NCBI GenBank assembly: GCA_017165825.1
Contig: CM029386.1
Span: 18,685,441-18,749,440 of the forward strand
Length of the DNA stretch: 64,000 nt
From: Hepsetus odoe
Lineage: Eukaryota; Chordata; Actinopteri; Characiformes; Hepsetidae
Reading direction: 5' to 3'
Part shown: piece after piece, positions 48,611 through 61,000 of the stretch
How the letters are laid out: every line of letters starts with the position of its first letter
How positions within the stretch are numbered: position 1 is the stretch's first letter
Position numbers and translations under genes: made by a program
The notes under the pieces: model-generated
Seen by the model: only the letters and a program-made list of their open reading frames with translations
Databases searched by the model: none
What the model was told of the DNA's origin: nothing

Positions 48611-48800
48611 TACGTCGATGACGTCACTGCGCATGCGCGTGTGGCTGTGCTCAAAAACAACTTTTTTTTTTTTTTTTTGGTATCCTTAACTAATATGAGC
48701 TTGGATAAAAATAGTAACTGTTGAAAAAAATTATAATAGCCGGTTTATTTTCAACGGATAGATTTAAAAAAAAAAAAGAAACGCACTGCGCATGCTCGGA
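48600..48800. promoter_or_regulatory. Bidirectional fbxo48-aplf promoter with CRE and NRF1 sites
   Basis: A full palindromic CRE TGACGTCA (48619-48626) is followed at once by the perfect NRF1 palindrome TGCGCATGCGC (48628-48638). A second NRF1-like TGCGCATGC lies at 48787-48795. No TATA box is seen. The two genes point away from this interval, so it most likely drives both. Confidence 0.65.
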
Positions 48801-49019
48801 CGTGAACGGCGTGCATGGAGGTTTGTTTTGTAGTTGAACTTGTTTTAGTTCTTGGTCATGATCCGGTCAGGTTTGTGGATATTATAATAAAGATTAGCGT
48901 GTGACATTTTAGACGGGTATGCCTGTCAGCCTACTCTGTGAAATCAGCCGACCTTGTGTGCCATCACTGTTTACTGTCTCGATAAAGGAGGTTTAATATC
49001 TTCCCCTTTAAAAGTCAGT

Positions 49020-50753
49020 ATGCCCAGGTTTCAGTTGGAACAAGTGGACGGAGGACAGCCCATTGACCTGCCCTGTGGAGACACTCTCATTGGACGAGGA
49101 CCATTTCTAGGAGTGAGTTATGCACTACCACAGTTTTGAGGATTAAAATGTCTAGGTGTTTCATGTGGTTGGAATTGATTGGTCCTGGTCCTGGTCCTGG
49201 TCCTGGTCCTCCTGAGCAGAGGTGACCTAGTGGTTAAGGACTAAACCCCATGTTCAGAAGGTTGTTAATTCAAGTCCCGGAAAAGAGGTTACCCTGAGGT
49301 ACCCTTGAGCAAGGTACAGTTCCCATCACTGCTCCCCGTGCTTTGCCACTGCTCCTACTCCTGGTGTGTGTTCACTAATTGTGATGGGATGCTTTAAGCC
49401 CAAACCCACTGTTGACCTTTAATGGTGGATGTGTGCCAAATAATTTTATTAATCATTTATTTAATTTCCTCTAAATTCAGTCCCATAAGGATTAAATAAT
49501 AATATAATTCAGGTAAACCCAGCAGTGGACAGGCTGGACATCTAGGTGGTTTGTTTTCCACAAACAAGTTGTCTTCAATGGAAATGACTGTCTCTGTCCT
49601 CAAGATGGCGTTATGCACATTTTCTTTTTTACTACTGACCTGTGGCCTCTAAGCCTCTGAAAGCACCTTGACCTGCCAGTGTGGCTTCTTGGTGAGTTAG
49701 AGATGTGGTGGACATGCAGTGACCACTTTAGGTTCTTTTGATTTCACCAATTTTGCATTTTTAAAATATTTTTATAAAAATATACCATTTATAACAATGC
49801 TATACTTATCAGTACTACCTGTGTTCTGTGTCACCTGTGCTGGTTTTGTCTGTTGTTTTTGTCTGAGGAGCAGTGGTGGCCAAGAACATAGGAACTCGAG
49901 CACTAAACTGGAAGGTTGTGGGTTCAAATCCTGGACCTGCAGGTTACCCAGAGGTACCTGGGATGCATTTTCTTGTGGTGCACATCCTGCGTTGTCATCT
50001 GTGTAGCACCGTGGTCCTGGAGGAAGCTTTGTTGTTGTATTAAAGTGGTGTGATAGTGTTTAGCTACTTGGCCCTATGTTTGTAAGGTTGTGGATTTGAA
50101 TCCTGGACCAATAGGTTATCCAGAGGATACCGTTCCCAACACTGCTCCCCGGGTGCTGGAGGTATGGTTACTCCTATCTAGTGGATGACATGAATACAAA
50201 GGAAGCATTTTGCTGTCATGCACTGGTTTGGTTTTATTCATGATGCCATTGTTATTTTCACTTTTGCTTTCACTTTTCTCGCCACGGTAGCATTGAGAGC
50301 CTTGGCTCAGCCTTGGTTCACTTTATGAAGCTACATACTTTTTATATGATGGTAAAAGTGTTAAACTGATGGAAAACACTTTTCTTTGCAACAGCTTTCT
50401 TGTACCTGCCTGATGTGAATGTATGTTTAAAAAAACAAACAAAACAAAACAAAAAAAGGCCCAGACCTGCAAAACATCCAGTTTGCAGTGTCTTTAGAGT
50501 AGAGTAGAGTAGAGTAGAGTGATCTTTTATTATCCCACAAATGGGAAATTTGGGCGTTACAGGGCTCTTATAAAAGTGACAGGTGTACAGAAGAAGAAAA
50601 GAAAAAATATATAAAAAAAAAATATAAAGATATAGAGAAAGAGGAACAAGTACAGGAGAAAGAGTAGAGGAGCTATAAATAAATAAACAATAAATTATCT
50701 ATCTATCTATCTATCTATCTATATATCTTTCCATATATATATATATATAATAT

Positions 50754-50822
<69 letters not shown>

Positions 50823-51292
50823 TACATATCTACAAGAGTATTATATTACATGGTAATAAATAAGTTTTGAATAAATTATAAATATAAGTAAACAAGTAGC
50901 AAAAAATATAAATATAAATGTAACTAATAATAAATAAATGTAATAATAATAATAATAAATGTAATAATAAATAATAATATACAATACAGTATTAATAATA
51001 ATAATAACATACTATAATATATAATATATTATAATATTATTATAATATTATCTAATATATATTAGATAATCTTTGTAGCTTTGGAGGCTATTGCTCACCC
51101 TTTCCAAAAATTATTTGTTACTTTATTTATTAGTTACTTATATTAGTTACTTTAATGCTTTTGCTGTTAAAAGTTATCTTTTAACACCAAACTATACTTA
51201 TTGCTTTAATATCTGATAACCGTGGCCCTGCAAATGGGTTTAAGCAGAGCATCCAGTTTTATAGATTACACTGTTATCTACCTTATAGGGTC

Positions 51293-51324
<32 letters not shown>

Positions 51325-54300
51325 TAAACTTCTTCTTTCGACTGCTCCCATTTAGGAGTCGACACAGCGGATCATCTGTTTCTAATTCTTGCGGCTCACT
51401 GCATCTTTCTACCAACCACCTGCATGTCCTCTCTCACCACGTCCATAAACCTCCTCTTTGGTCTTCCTCTTCTCCTCTTTCCTGGCAGCTCCATCTTCAA
51501 CATCCTCCTCCCAATGAAAGTGAAAGTGACAACCCTTGTCATTGCGAGGTCACAGCACACAGTGAACCACAACGAAATTGGACCTCTGCATTTAACCCAT
51601 GCAAACACCGTGCAGCAGTGGGCAGCTATTGAACGCGCCCGGGGAGCAGTGACAGGGATGGTACCTTGCTCAGGGGTACCTCAGGGCAACCTACCGGTGA
51701 GGGAATTGAACCAACAATCTTCCGATGCGGGGGCAACTCCCTCACCACAAGGCCACCGCTGCCCGATATAAACCTCGTCTCTCCTCTGGACACGTCCAAA
51801 CCTTGCTTCTCTAACTTTGTCTCCGGAATGTCTAACCTGAACTGTCCCTCTAATATATTCATTTCTAATCCTGTCCATCTTCGTCACACCCAACGAAAAT
51901 CTCAGCATCTTTAACTCGGACACCTCCAGCTCCGCCTCCTTCCTTTTTTTAATCAGCAACACTCTCTCCAACCCATATAACATAGCTGGTCTCACTACTT
52001 GCCTGTAAACCTTTCCTTTTACTCTAGCTGGTACCTATATGTCACAAATCACTCCAGCCACTCTTCTCTACCCATTCCAACCTGCCTGCACTCTCTTCTT
52101 CACCTCTCTTCCACACTCGCCGTCACTCTGAATTGCTGATCCTAAGTATTTAAACTCCTCCACCTTTGTCACCTCTACTCCCTCCATCCTCACCACTCCA
52201 CTTTCCTCCCTTTAATTCCCACTCATGTATTCTGTTTTTGTCCTGCTCATTTTCATTCCTCTCCTCTCTAGAGCATATATAGTTTATGAGCAGAACAGCT
52301 TTGCCTGATATACTCATGGTTGCCGAGAATGATCCGCAGCCCAAAAAATATGATCTCGTCAGTGGTCAGTCTTACTAGGGTCTCCTTTAATATGACTTAA
52401 GTTGGCTGCTAAACCATTGAGCAACACATTCATTAACTGCAGCCTCAATGTACCTGTATAGTTGATGTTTTAATAAAATGGCCAAGGAGTGTAGGTGGAA
52501 GACCTGCTAAATTGATTTCTGTGTTTTTTGACTTTCATGGCAAACATTGACATATTCTTTTCCCCCCGACCAGGTTAGTGATAAGAGAGTGTCCCGAAAC
52601 CATGGGATTTTGGAGAACGTGGATGGACAGCTGCGCCTCAAACCCGTAGGTGCTCAATAATTCAGTTCCAGCTTGTTGCCTAATCTCGCTGGCGGCGATG
52701 GTCCTTTTGTCATTTGGAGTGTCCCTATAAGCGGCTGCCTTTGATGTCAAGACATCAAAAGTTTTTGATTATAAAGCCTCCCTCTTGCTTGCTCTCTGCC
52801 TCTCATCTTTTTCTCTTGCTCGCTCTCTCTCTTTCTCTCTCCCTCTCTCTTTGAAAGTTCAGGTGCACCCTTTGTGCAAGTATGTGTGTGCGCGCAGTCT
52901 TTTTGTTGTGAGCGTCATCAACTTTGGTACTTGATTAACAGCCCTTCAGCTCACCAACAAAAATGGTGACTGTTAAAATAACTTTGGGACTTTATCAATG
53001 GGCAGCAGATGTATCTTTTGCCAGGCAACCAGTAATAATCAGGCTCAAATGTGCCACATTTAACAACATGTACAGGCTCACCGTTGTAGTGGGTGTTTAA
53101 TCACTTTTCAATGAATAATGATTGTCATTCTTTCTAGTCTGGACCAAAAAAAAAAGATTTAATCAAGTACATTGAGAAGAGCCGTCTATTGGATAAGCAC
53201 TGGAGTGATTAATATGTTCCAGCTGCAACAAGTTACTTAACTCTAACTGATGCAGTTGCAAACAACCATGTTAGAAGTCACGTCCTGTGGTCGCGGAAAA
53301 GATGCCACATAATCGGCCTGCAGCAAGCAAAGAAATAAACTAAGGCAATTGCTGAAGCTTCTGAAATTGGGTTTAGAACTGTATTACACAATTCTTTATT
53401 AGGTCTGGAATCATTGTGGTGAACCGTTATCCTTGATGAAGGATGATGTGCTCGGAAAATAATCCCAACCCCTGATATTTAGTGGTCAAATTCTCTTTTT
53501 GGGAGCCATTTTCTCCCTTACATCATTCAATGTGCAACATATAAAGTACTTTAACAGCACATTTAGCCTTTAGTTCTGAGAAAGAAGAACTAAGGCAGAC
53601 GCAGATTGACTGCACAATTTAAAGCTGCCACTCTCCTTACCTTTTCAGTTTTAATGAAACATTTGAAACATCTTGGATTGTGAGAGGCAGTCGCTATTGG
53701 GGACTGGAATTAAAAATTGGTCGCAAAGCCAATTATCTAGCAGCATTGGCCATTGTTTTAGTGGCCATCTGGAGCCCTGTGATCACTTAAACATTTGGTA
53801 AAATCAAATTATAAAAAATCCTCAGCAACGCTCATGGCCATGTTTAATAGAAAAGATAAGAACATTTCCACGCTCACAGTGCAAAATGAATTCAGGGTAT
53901 TGGGAGTACACAGCTGTGTAGCCCTTAGAAAAGCACTTCTCAGGCTCATCTGGGGAGAAAAGAGGCTTCAGTTTATTAGGGAACATGGGGATCGGACTCT
54001 GGAGCAACAGAAAAAGTTTATGTGGTCTGATAAGTCCAGTTTCACCCTGTTCCAGAGTGATGGGTGGGTCTGGGGTTCAGTGGGGTTCAGTTTTTTCCCC
54101 TCAATTAATTTTTTTGTTCCATGATGATGCACGGCCATATTCACAAGATAGCAATGTCCGCCTTCGTCAGGCTCAAACTATGAAAAAGTGGTTCAGGGAG
54201 CGAGATGCTTGGTTTTCACAAATTGATTGTCTGCCACAGAGAATCTCCATGGAGACTCTTGTGTTTGCACAGGCATCCAACTTTCCCATCATTAAAACAT

Positions 54301-54990
54301 GACCATGGTGAAAGAGTAACGTGACTCTGGATGGAAATTATTGTCGTGTTGTTTCATAAGCTTATAGAAATGATACCATGGCGAATGCATGCCATCAATC
54401 AGAGCTAAAGGCGTTTTTTTCTTTTTTTTTTTTTTTCATTTCTGCTTAAACAGTATACAGCTGTTGCATGAAGCCAGATGTTTATTTTGAAGACACACGC
54501 TTAAAGGTGTAACAGCCCTTGCAACAAAAAAATCATATGACATTTAATGCACGCTCACTATTTAAACTAAAGCAGCTGCCATGGCCTTGTGTCTGTTTTC
54601 ATGAATCATAAAAATGGACAAAATGCCTTCGTGGCTGTTTATATTAATTTAGAATGATAATCATAAAATGACAATTTTATATTGATTTGCTTATAATTAT
54701 ATTTACATATAGTTATATTAGTGCAGCTTTTTTTATACGGAACTTTTGTCATCGATTATTGAAGTAAAGGGGAACTGGTGTATGTGCAAAGTCTCAGAAG
54801 TATTTGTTACATGTGGTGGTGATGGTGGTCCAGAGGTGGGATACTCTCCTACAGAGCGCAGGTTCGAATCCCACCTCCAGCACTACCATCACTGGGTTCC
54901 TGAGCAAGACCTTTAACGAGCGTCTGCTAAATGCTGGAAATATGCTTCATTAATGAGCATCTATAAATGTATATTGATATAGCCTAATTT

Positions 54991-55045
<55 letters not shown>

Positions 55046-58000
55046 TTGTATACACACACAGACATGCATTACATTTCTTGGATCCAGGGTTTTAGTCTGG
55101 ATGTTTTTTATCCACAGACGCATCTGAACCCCTGTTTTGTTCAGACATCGCTGGAGGCCCCGCCGGAGCCCCTCGAAAAGGACAAATGGCATAACCTTAA
55201 GGAGGGGTCCATCTTCTCCCTTCTGCCAGGGAAATACATCTACAGAGTGCACTTCATTACGGAGGAGAGCACACTCGGGTAATTCCACCTTTCACAGCTT
55301 ATTTGTTTCAAAAACTGTCGTTTTTTAAAATATGCTTAGTAAGAAGTTTAATTCTTTATATTGGAGAAATGTATACATCATAGCTCAATTACAAAAAAAT
55401 AATGTTCTCAATAATAAACACAGTATTAATAGGAAAATACAACTCAGGTATTGAGTTTTTAAACTGTTTTACAGAATCCAATCTTAGTCTAATTAATATT
55501 ATTAATAGAGGACTGGTAACCTGATAGCAAGCGACTTTCTATAGATAATTACACTTTATTATTCATGACTTTATAACTTCCTGTCAACCCCCACTACCAC
55601 CATGAGCACTAAACTAGGACATTTTTATTAGAACGGTATGTAATAAAAATAATAAATCTGTCCAAAAATCTGTTTTTAGATATTTCAAACTGTTAATGCT
55701 TGAAAATGAAGAATATTAAGTTCAGATACAGAATATTTTCTATTTTCCAGATATAGGAATAGGAATATAGGGATAGGAATCTCTCCCCGATATTGGAAGA
55801 AGAGTTTGTTGATGTGTCGTATCAGTTTAAGTAGTGAAAATGTGAATTTAGGAAGAATTGCTTTCAGGAATCAGGAGTGATTATAAATACTTGGTTCTAT
55901 GTAGTTTAGCGCTGAATGTGGTCTCAGTGTAAAGTGAAACCTCACACAGTCAGTCTCACACCACTGTTTTCAGCGTTTATTGTCTTTCTTATATGGACAC
56001 ACACACACCGAGGCAAGGACAGCATGATTGACAGGGTCGTTCAGTTTTTTTCAGTCCCTACTCTAACACACAGAGCTTGGAGAGTTCTAGACGCTGCTGA
56101 GTGGTGCAGCCGTGCCCTCATGACTGACTGATTCCTGAAGCACTGATTTGCATCCATTTGAAAGTCAGAGCATTTCACTCTGTATTTGCTTAGACTGTGT
56201 CTGAAATGAGTAGATATTTTCTCTTCTTTTTAGCATTTATGGAAAGTTGAAGCCAACCTATGTTCAGTGCATTTTTTTTTCTGTCATATTTAATTTATCC
56301 TAAGAACAAAATCATTTTGTTTGCCCACAAGTGTTAAGCACAGCATTTTATTTCACATAAAATGTTTTAAAAAAAGAAAAAAAAAGTGCAGCAACAAAAG
56401 GCAAAATATTAACCACTTTGTCTGGTTTCCTGTCCAATCGTTGGGAGGTAGCTCAGACCAACCTTGATAGCTTTTTTGTGGAGAGACGAAAAAGGATGAA
56501 AGGAAGATTGGCTACGTCGCAGACGAAAAGAACATTCAGTCGATGGCTCTTTTTAGAGTTTGTAAATGAGATGCGAAGAGTATTAAAGCATTTCTACAAC
56601 CCATATTGGACCCTTCTTTGTGTATAAAGCTTGATATTGTAGGACATTTAGCAGGATGTCCAGGTTGGACAGAGAGTGTTTTGAGTAGTAGTGAGTTCAC
56701 CTGAATGCGAAATCTAATGTTAAGTGAAAGTGACTATTTTGTCATTGTTAAACAAAACCCAACACACAGTGAACCACAACAAAATACAGCTTTTCAAACA
56801 CACGTGCAGCAGGTAGCAGGTATTTAAAGTGCCCAGAGAGCAGTGTCAGGGACAGTACCTTGCTGAAGGGTACCTCAGGGCAACCTACTGATCTTGGATT
56901 AGAACCTATAACTTCCCGATCCTGGGGCCTAATCCCTAAACACTAGGCCACCGCTGCCCCATGTTCAATGTTTAAGATTACATTAACACTAGACACCAAA
57001 GCAGTTTACATATGATCATATTCAGGCCCCTGATGGAGCTCCAGAACATTTCAGCTGAAATGTTGTAGCTGCTTAGGTCTGGACAGCAGGCTCAAAAGCT
57101 CAGATCAGATTGCTTTACGTTTGGTGCTAAAATCTTTGTTTTTTTATCATTTCAAAAACAGGCATTGGAGAAAAGATTTTTTTCATACAAAGGTTCTTTT
57201 CGTTCATCACTTTTGCATGAAAAGTTGTCTCAGGGGATGTGCTTTTCTTTGGAGTGTGGGAGGAAACCGGAGCGTGTGTGTGTGTGTGTGTGTGTGCGCG
57301 TACGTGTTTTTGTCTTTATCTGTAATAGGAAGAGCCAGAGCTATGATGAGGAGCCGCAGACTGACCCGGAGAAGTCTAAACCTCCCCGAGTGAACGAGGA
57401 GACTCTAGAGTACTCTCTTCAGGCCAAGAGTGGTGTATCTCTCACTCCGGAATCAACACTAACAGACCCATCAGAAGCTCTCCACAAACCTGATTCTTCC
57501 TCTTGTAGCCAGGTGGGCTTTAAAATCACCTGTACCTTATCCCTGTCTCATAATAACACCAAGGCCTGTATTAGGCCGTAGTGTTGAGGAGATGTTTCCC
57601 ACAACCTTCATGTCTCCAGTCAGCAAGACCAATTACAATGTGCTGGAAAGCTTTTGTATTCAGGAAGCATAGGCTACAGGTATAATCGATGCAGCCAAAT
57701 GAATCTTTCCCAACATAAAAATAAATTAAAGGCCTCCCTCCTCTCTTTTTTTCTCTTTCTCTTTCCCTTTAATAAACAAAATAATGACTTCAGGATATAT
57801 TAAGAAGAGGCTGGGATTGATGGTGGTTATCCTTGCAGTAATTTGACAATTATCTCCAATACATTTTTGCAAAAGAACAATTTCCCCACATGCAATGGAA
57901 CAAAAGGTTTCATCTGAAGGGCTGGAACGAATACTCTGACGCTGATTCATAACAGTCAGACATCGGAACAGTCTCTCTTTTTAAGCCATTGTTTATGGCA

Positions 58001-61000
58001 GTATAACAGTGTCTTTTGGATCTGCAGGTTGTTCGTGCCGTTCTCAGCCCCACAGCTGAATCCGCTCCTCTGACGCCTCAGAAGAAGAGAGTTTTACCTG
58101 CCTGGATGACAGCTGCCACTCCTGCAGCCCAAAGCCCACCAGTGGTTAAAGGTAACGTTCCCATGGCAACTATCCAACGGCAACAGCGCAGTGTTTCCCT
58201 GGAAAACTGTTGACTACCTGCAGCTTTCTAATCGCAACGTGCTTGCGAGCCGCTGTGCACTATTAGCTAATATCAAAGTACTGACAGAGACAGAGAGAAA
58301 TGAGTGTGGTCTCTAAGGCCATGATCAGCAGCTTTGATCTTCTCATGGTAATGATGTGATTTGACGCTACCGGACATGCAGCTTTGTTTGCATTCTGAAT
58401 CGCCTTTCCACACCTGGTTGCTAATTCTAGCAGATTAGGCCAAGGCACACGGTGTGTATAATATCCATAAAATGCAATACAAACAGAACGAGGCAATCTG
58501 TTGCAGCCGCACATGAGCACAATGGCTAAGGCTGATGCCTGCTGTTGGTTAGAGTGTCGTAAAGCCCTCCAGCATAGGGCTGCGGAGCGGTGGAGCTACT
58601 CTTTCAGTGATGTAGCTCTATCCAATATCTCTTTTGGCAGTAGATCAGCTGCACTGTATTGACTGTATTCTCCCAACTCTACAAAGCAGTATTCATTAAA
58701 AAAAAATAATAATAATAATAATTCTCATTTGTCTTTAAAACTTTTTTTAAAAGTCCTCAAACTGGGAAGTGTGCACACCTATTAGGCCTGGATCCTGTGT
58801 TAGATTTAGTCCCATGCACTCTCCTTGAATAGGATTTATCTGTTTCGTGTTAGTATATCACTGCTGAGCACTTTATATGCCATGACTTTTTTTTCTTGAG
58901 AGGTTTATTTTAACACATCTGCTTTTAGACCCAGCTCAATGGAAAATGGCAGGAGATTTTGCTGTGATAAGCTCTCAGTGTGCAAGCTTTAGCTGTGGGC
59001 GATTCTCACAGTTGGAATCAAGTACAATGAAGCAACCTACTGGTTCCAGATCAGTAGGCTGACTTGAGGTACCCTTGAGCAAGGTACAGTCCCCATCACT
59101 GCTCCCCAGATGCTGGACATGGCTGCCCCCTGCTGCATGGTGTGCTTCGATTAAAAGCAGAGGTTGTGTTTCATTGTCGTTCGCTGTGTGCTGTGCTTTA
59201 CAATGACAGTTAGTCACTTTCACTTTCAAGAAGTAAGAAATGTCAGCTTTGTATCAGAAATTCATCTGATTCTCTTATTCAGATGCTGAATCAGGGGCCC
59301 AATCGAAGTGCAGTGAGCTAAGTTCAGGTAGTGTAGTCACACTACTACTGCTCATCCAGCAGGATGGGGGGAGAGGTCTCTACTTATGGATTTCCCATAA
59401 AGATATTAAATTGTCCCCATATTCTGCAAATGCTGTCTACTGTTGTCAGCGTAATATTTCTTTTATTACTCTTTTTTTTTTTTTTTTTGCTGAGTCAGCG
59501 TAATATTTCTTTATCACCTGGTATTATTTCACAAACACAGTCATGTTCTCTATTGCACTGTCTGCTGTTTAAATAATTGAGCGCAACTTTGCTCTGTTTT
59601 TTTTAATGTAGTTTAATGCACCAGGGTCTGTCTCGGGTCATGTTTCAGTAAGTACTGGCAGCTGATAAAAGGCAAGCTTCGTCTGTTTAATCACTTGTCT
59701 CTTCTTCGTCACTGTTACAGTTGTTCCTCTTTTTGTATGAGGATGGATTTAAAATGCTAATTTGTTGCTGTGTGTGACCCTGACACAGTATTTTCACTTA
59801 GCTTCGCTTAGGCCCTAATGTCCACCATAGATGCAGAAAGAACAGATGTGCCTCTGAAAGAAATCCGCCCTTTTAATCGTATTCGTTGGGTTATGAGGGA
59901 CTTAGCCTGAGTGGTGTGCAGGACAGGGACTGGAGAAACTGGTGTGTGTGCGCGTGTGTGTGTACTGAAAGGATATTGAAGCTGCTGATTTAGGTCTGGT
60001 ACCGGTTCTGCACGGTTAAGTCTGAGCCGAACTGACTGCACACACTCACGCACACACACACAGGGTGATAAATGTTTCTCCAGCAGTTTTAAATCAGTGT
60101 GTTTTGCATTGCTGCTGCACATTCCTCCCAGTGCCTTAAAACTTTAAACTCACCGCACACTTCCAAGCAGAACTGCTGCTGTTCTGCTAATCATGGGCCT
60201 CCTAAAGGTGCAGTTAACAGCTCTTCTGTAGTAAGTCTGATTAGTTTGATTGGACTGTAGACTTTGAGGTGAGAATTCTCTGCTGTGAGCTTGGTCTTGT
60301 TGGTAAAATACATCACGTTTGTAATTGAAACTGACGAAAAAGAAGTTGAATATAAGTTTAATGGCGTAGACGTAATCAATTTATGCAGAAATGCATTTAA
60401 AAATGGGAAATGGGCCAAAGCTCAGATTTTTCAAATGTTAATGCACTTTATTTAATGGTTGATTTTGTGATGTACACATCACAGCAAAGTCTTTTTGCCA
60501 CACAGCTCCAAAACTTGGTAGATTTTTAATAGCTGCCATTGTGTTCTTTTGATAAGTGAACGTGACTTTGTCATTGTGAAACACAGCACAGCACACAGTG
60601 AGACACAACTCCTCTGCATTTCACCCAAACGCATGGCAGCAAGGGGGCAGCTCCCGGGGAGCAGTGATGGCAACGGTAACTTGCTCAAGGGTACCTCAGG
60701 GTAATCTACTGATCTGGGGTTTTAACCCATGACCTTACAGTCCTGGGGACTAGTCCCTAAACTCTAGCTCCAATTCTCTTAATTTAATCCATGCACAATG
60801 TGCAGCAGGGGACAGCTTTTTCCAGTGCCCAGGGATCAGTGATGGGGAAGGTACCTTGCTTAAGGGCACCTCAGGGCAACCTACTGGTCTAAGATCATCA
60901 AATGCTGCACTTCTTTGATGTGCAGCATTGAGTTTGGCCAGAGAGTTCTATTTGAACTTGTTTCCAGAATGCCTCTGGTTTCTGTAGGCGTATTTTGCAT

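Noticed and set aside
50697..50818. Hairpin-forming AT array as a possible origin or functional RNA
   Set aside because: A plain dinucleotide microsatellite explains it; nothing else supports function.
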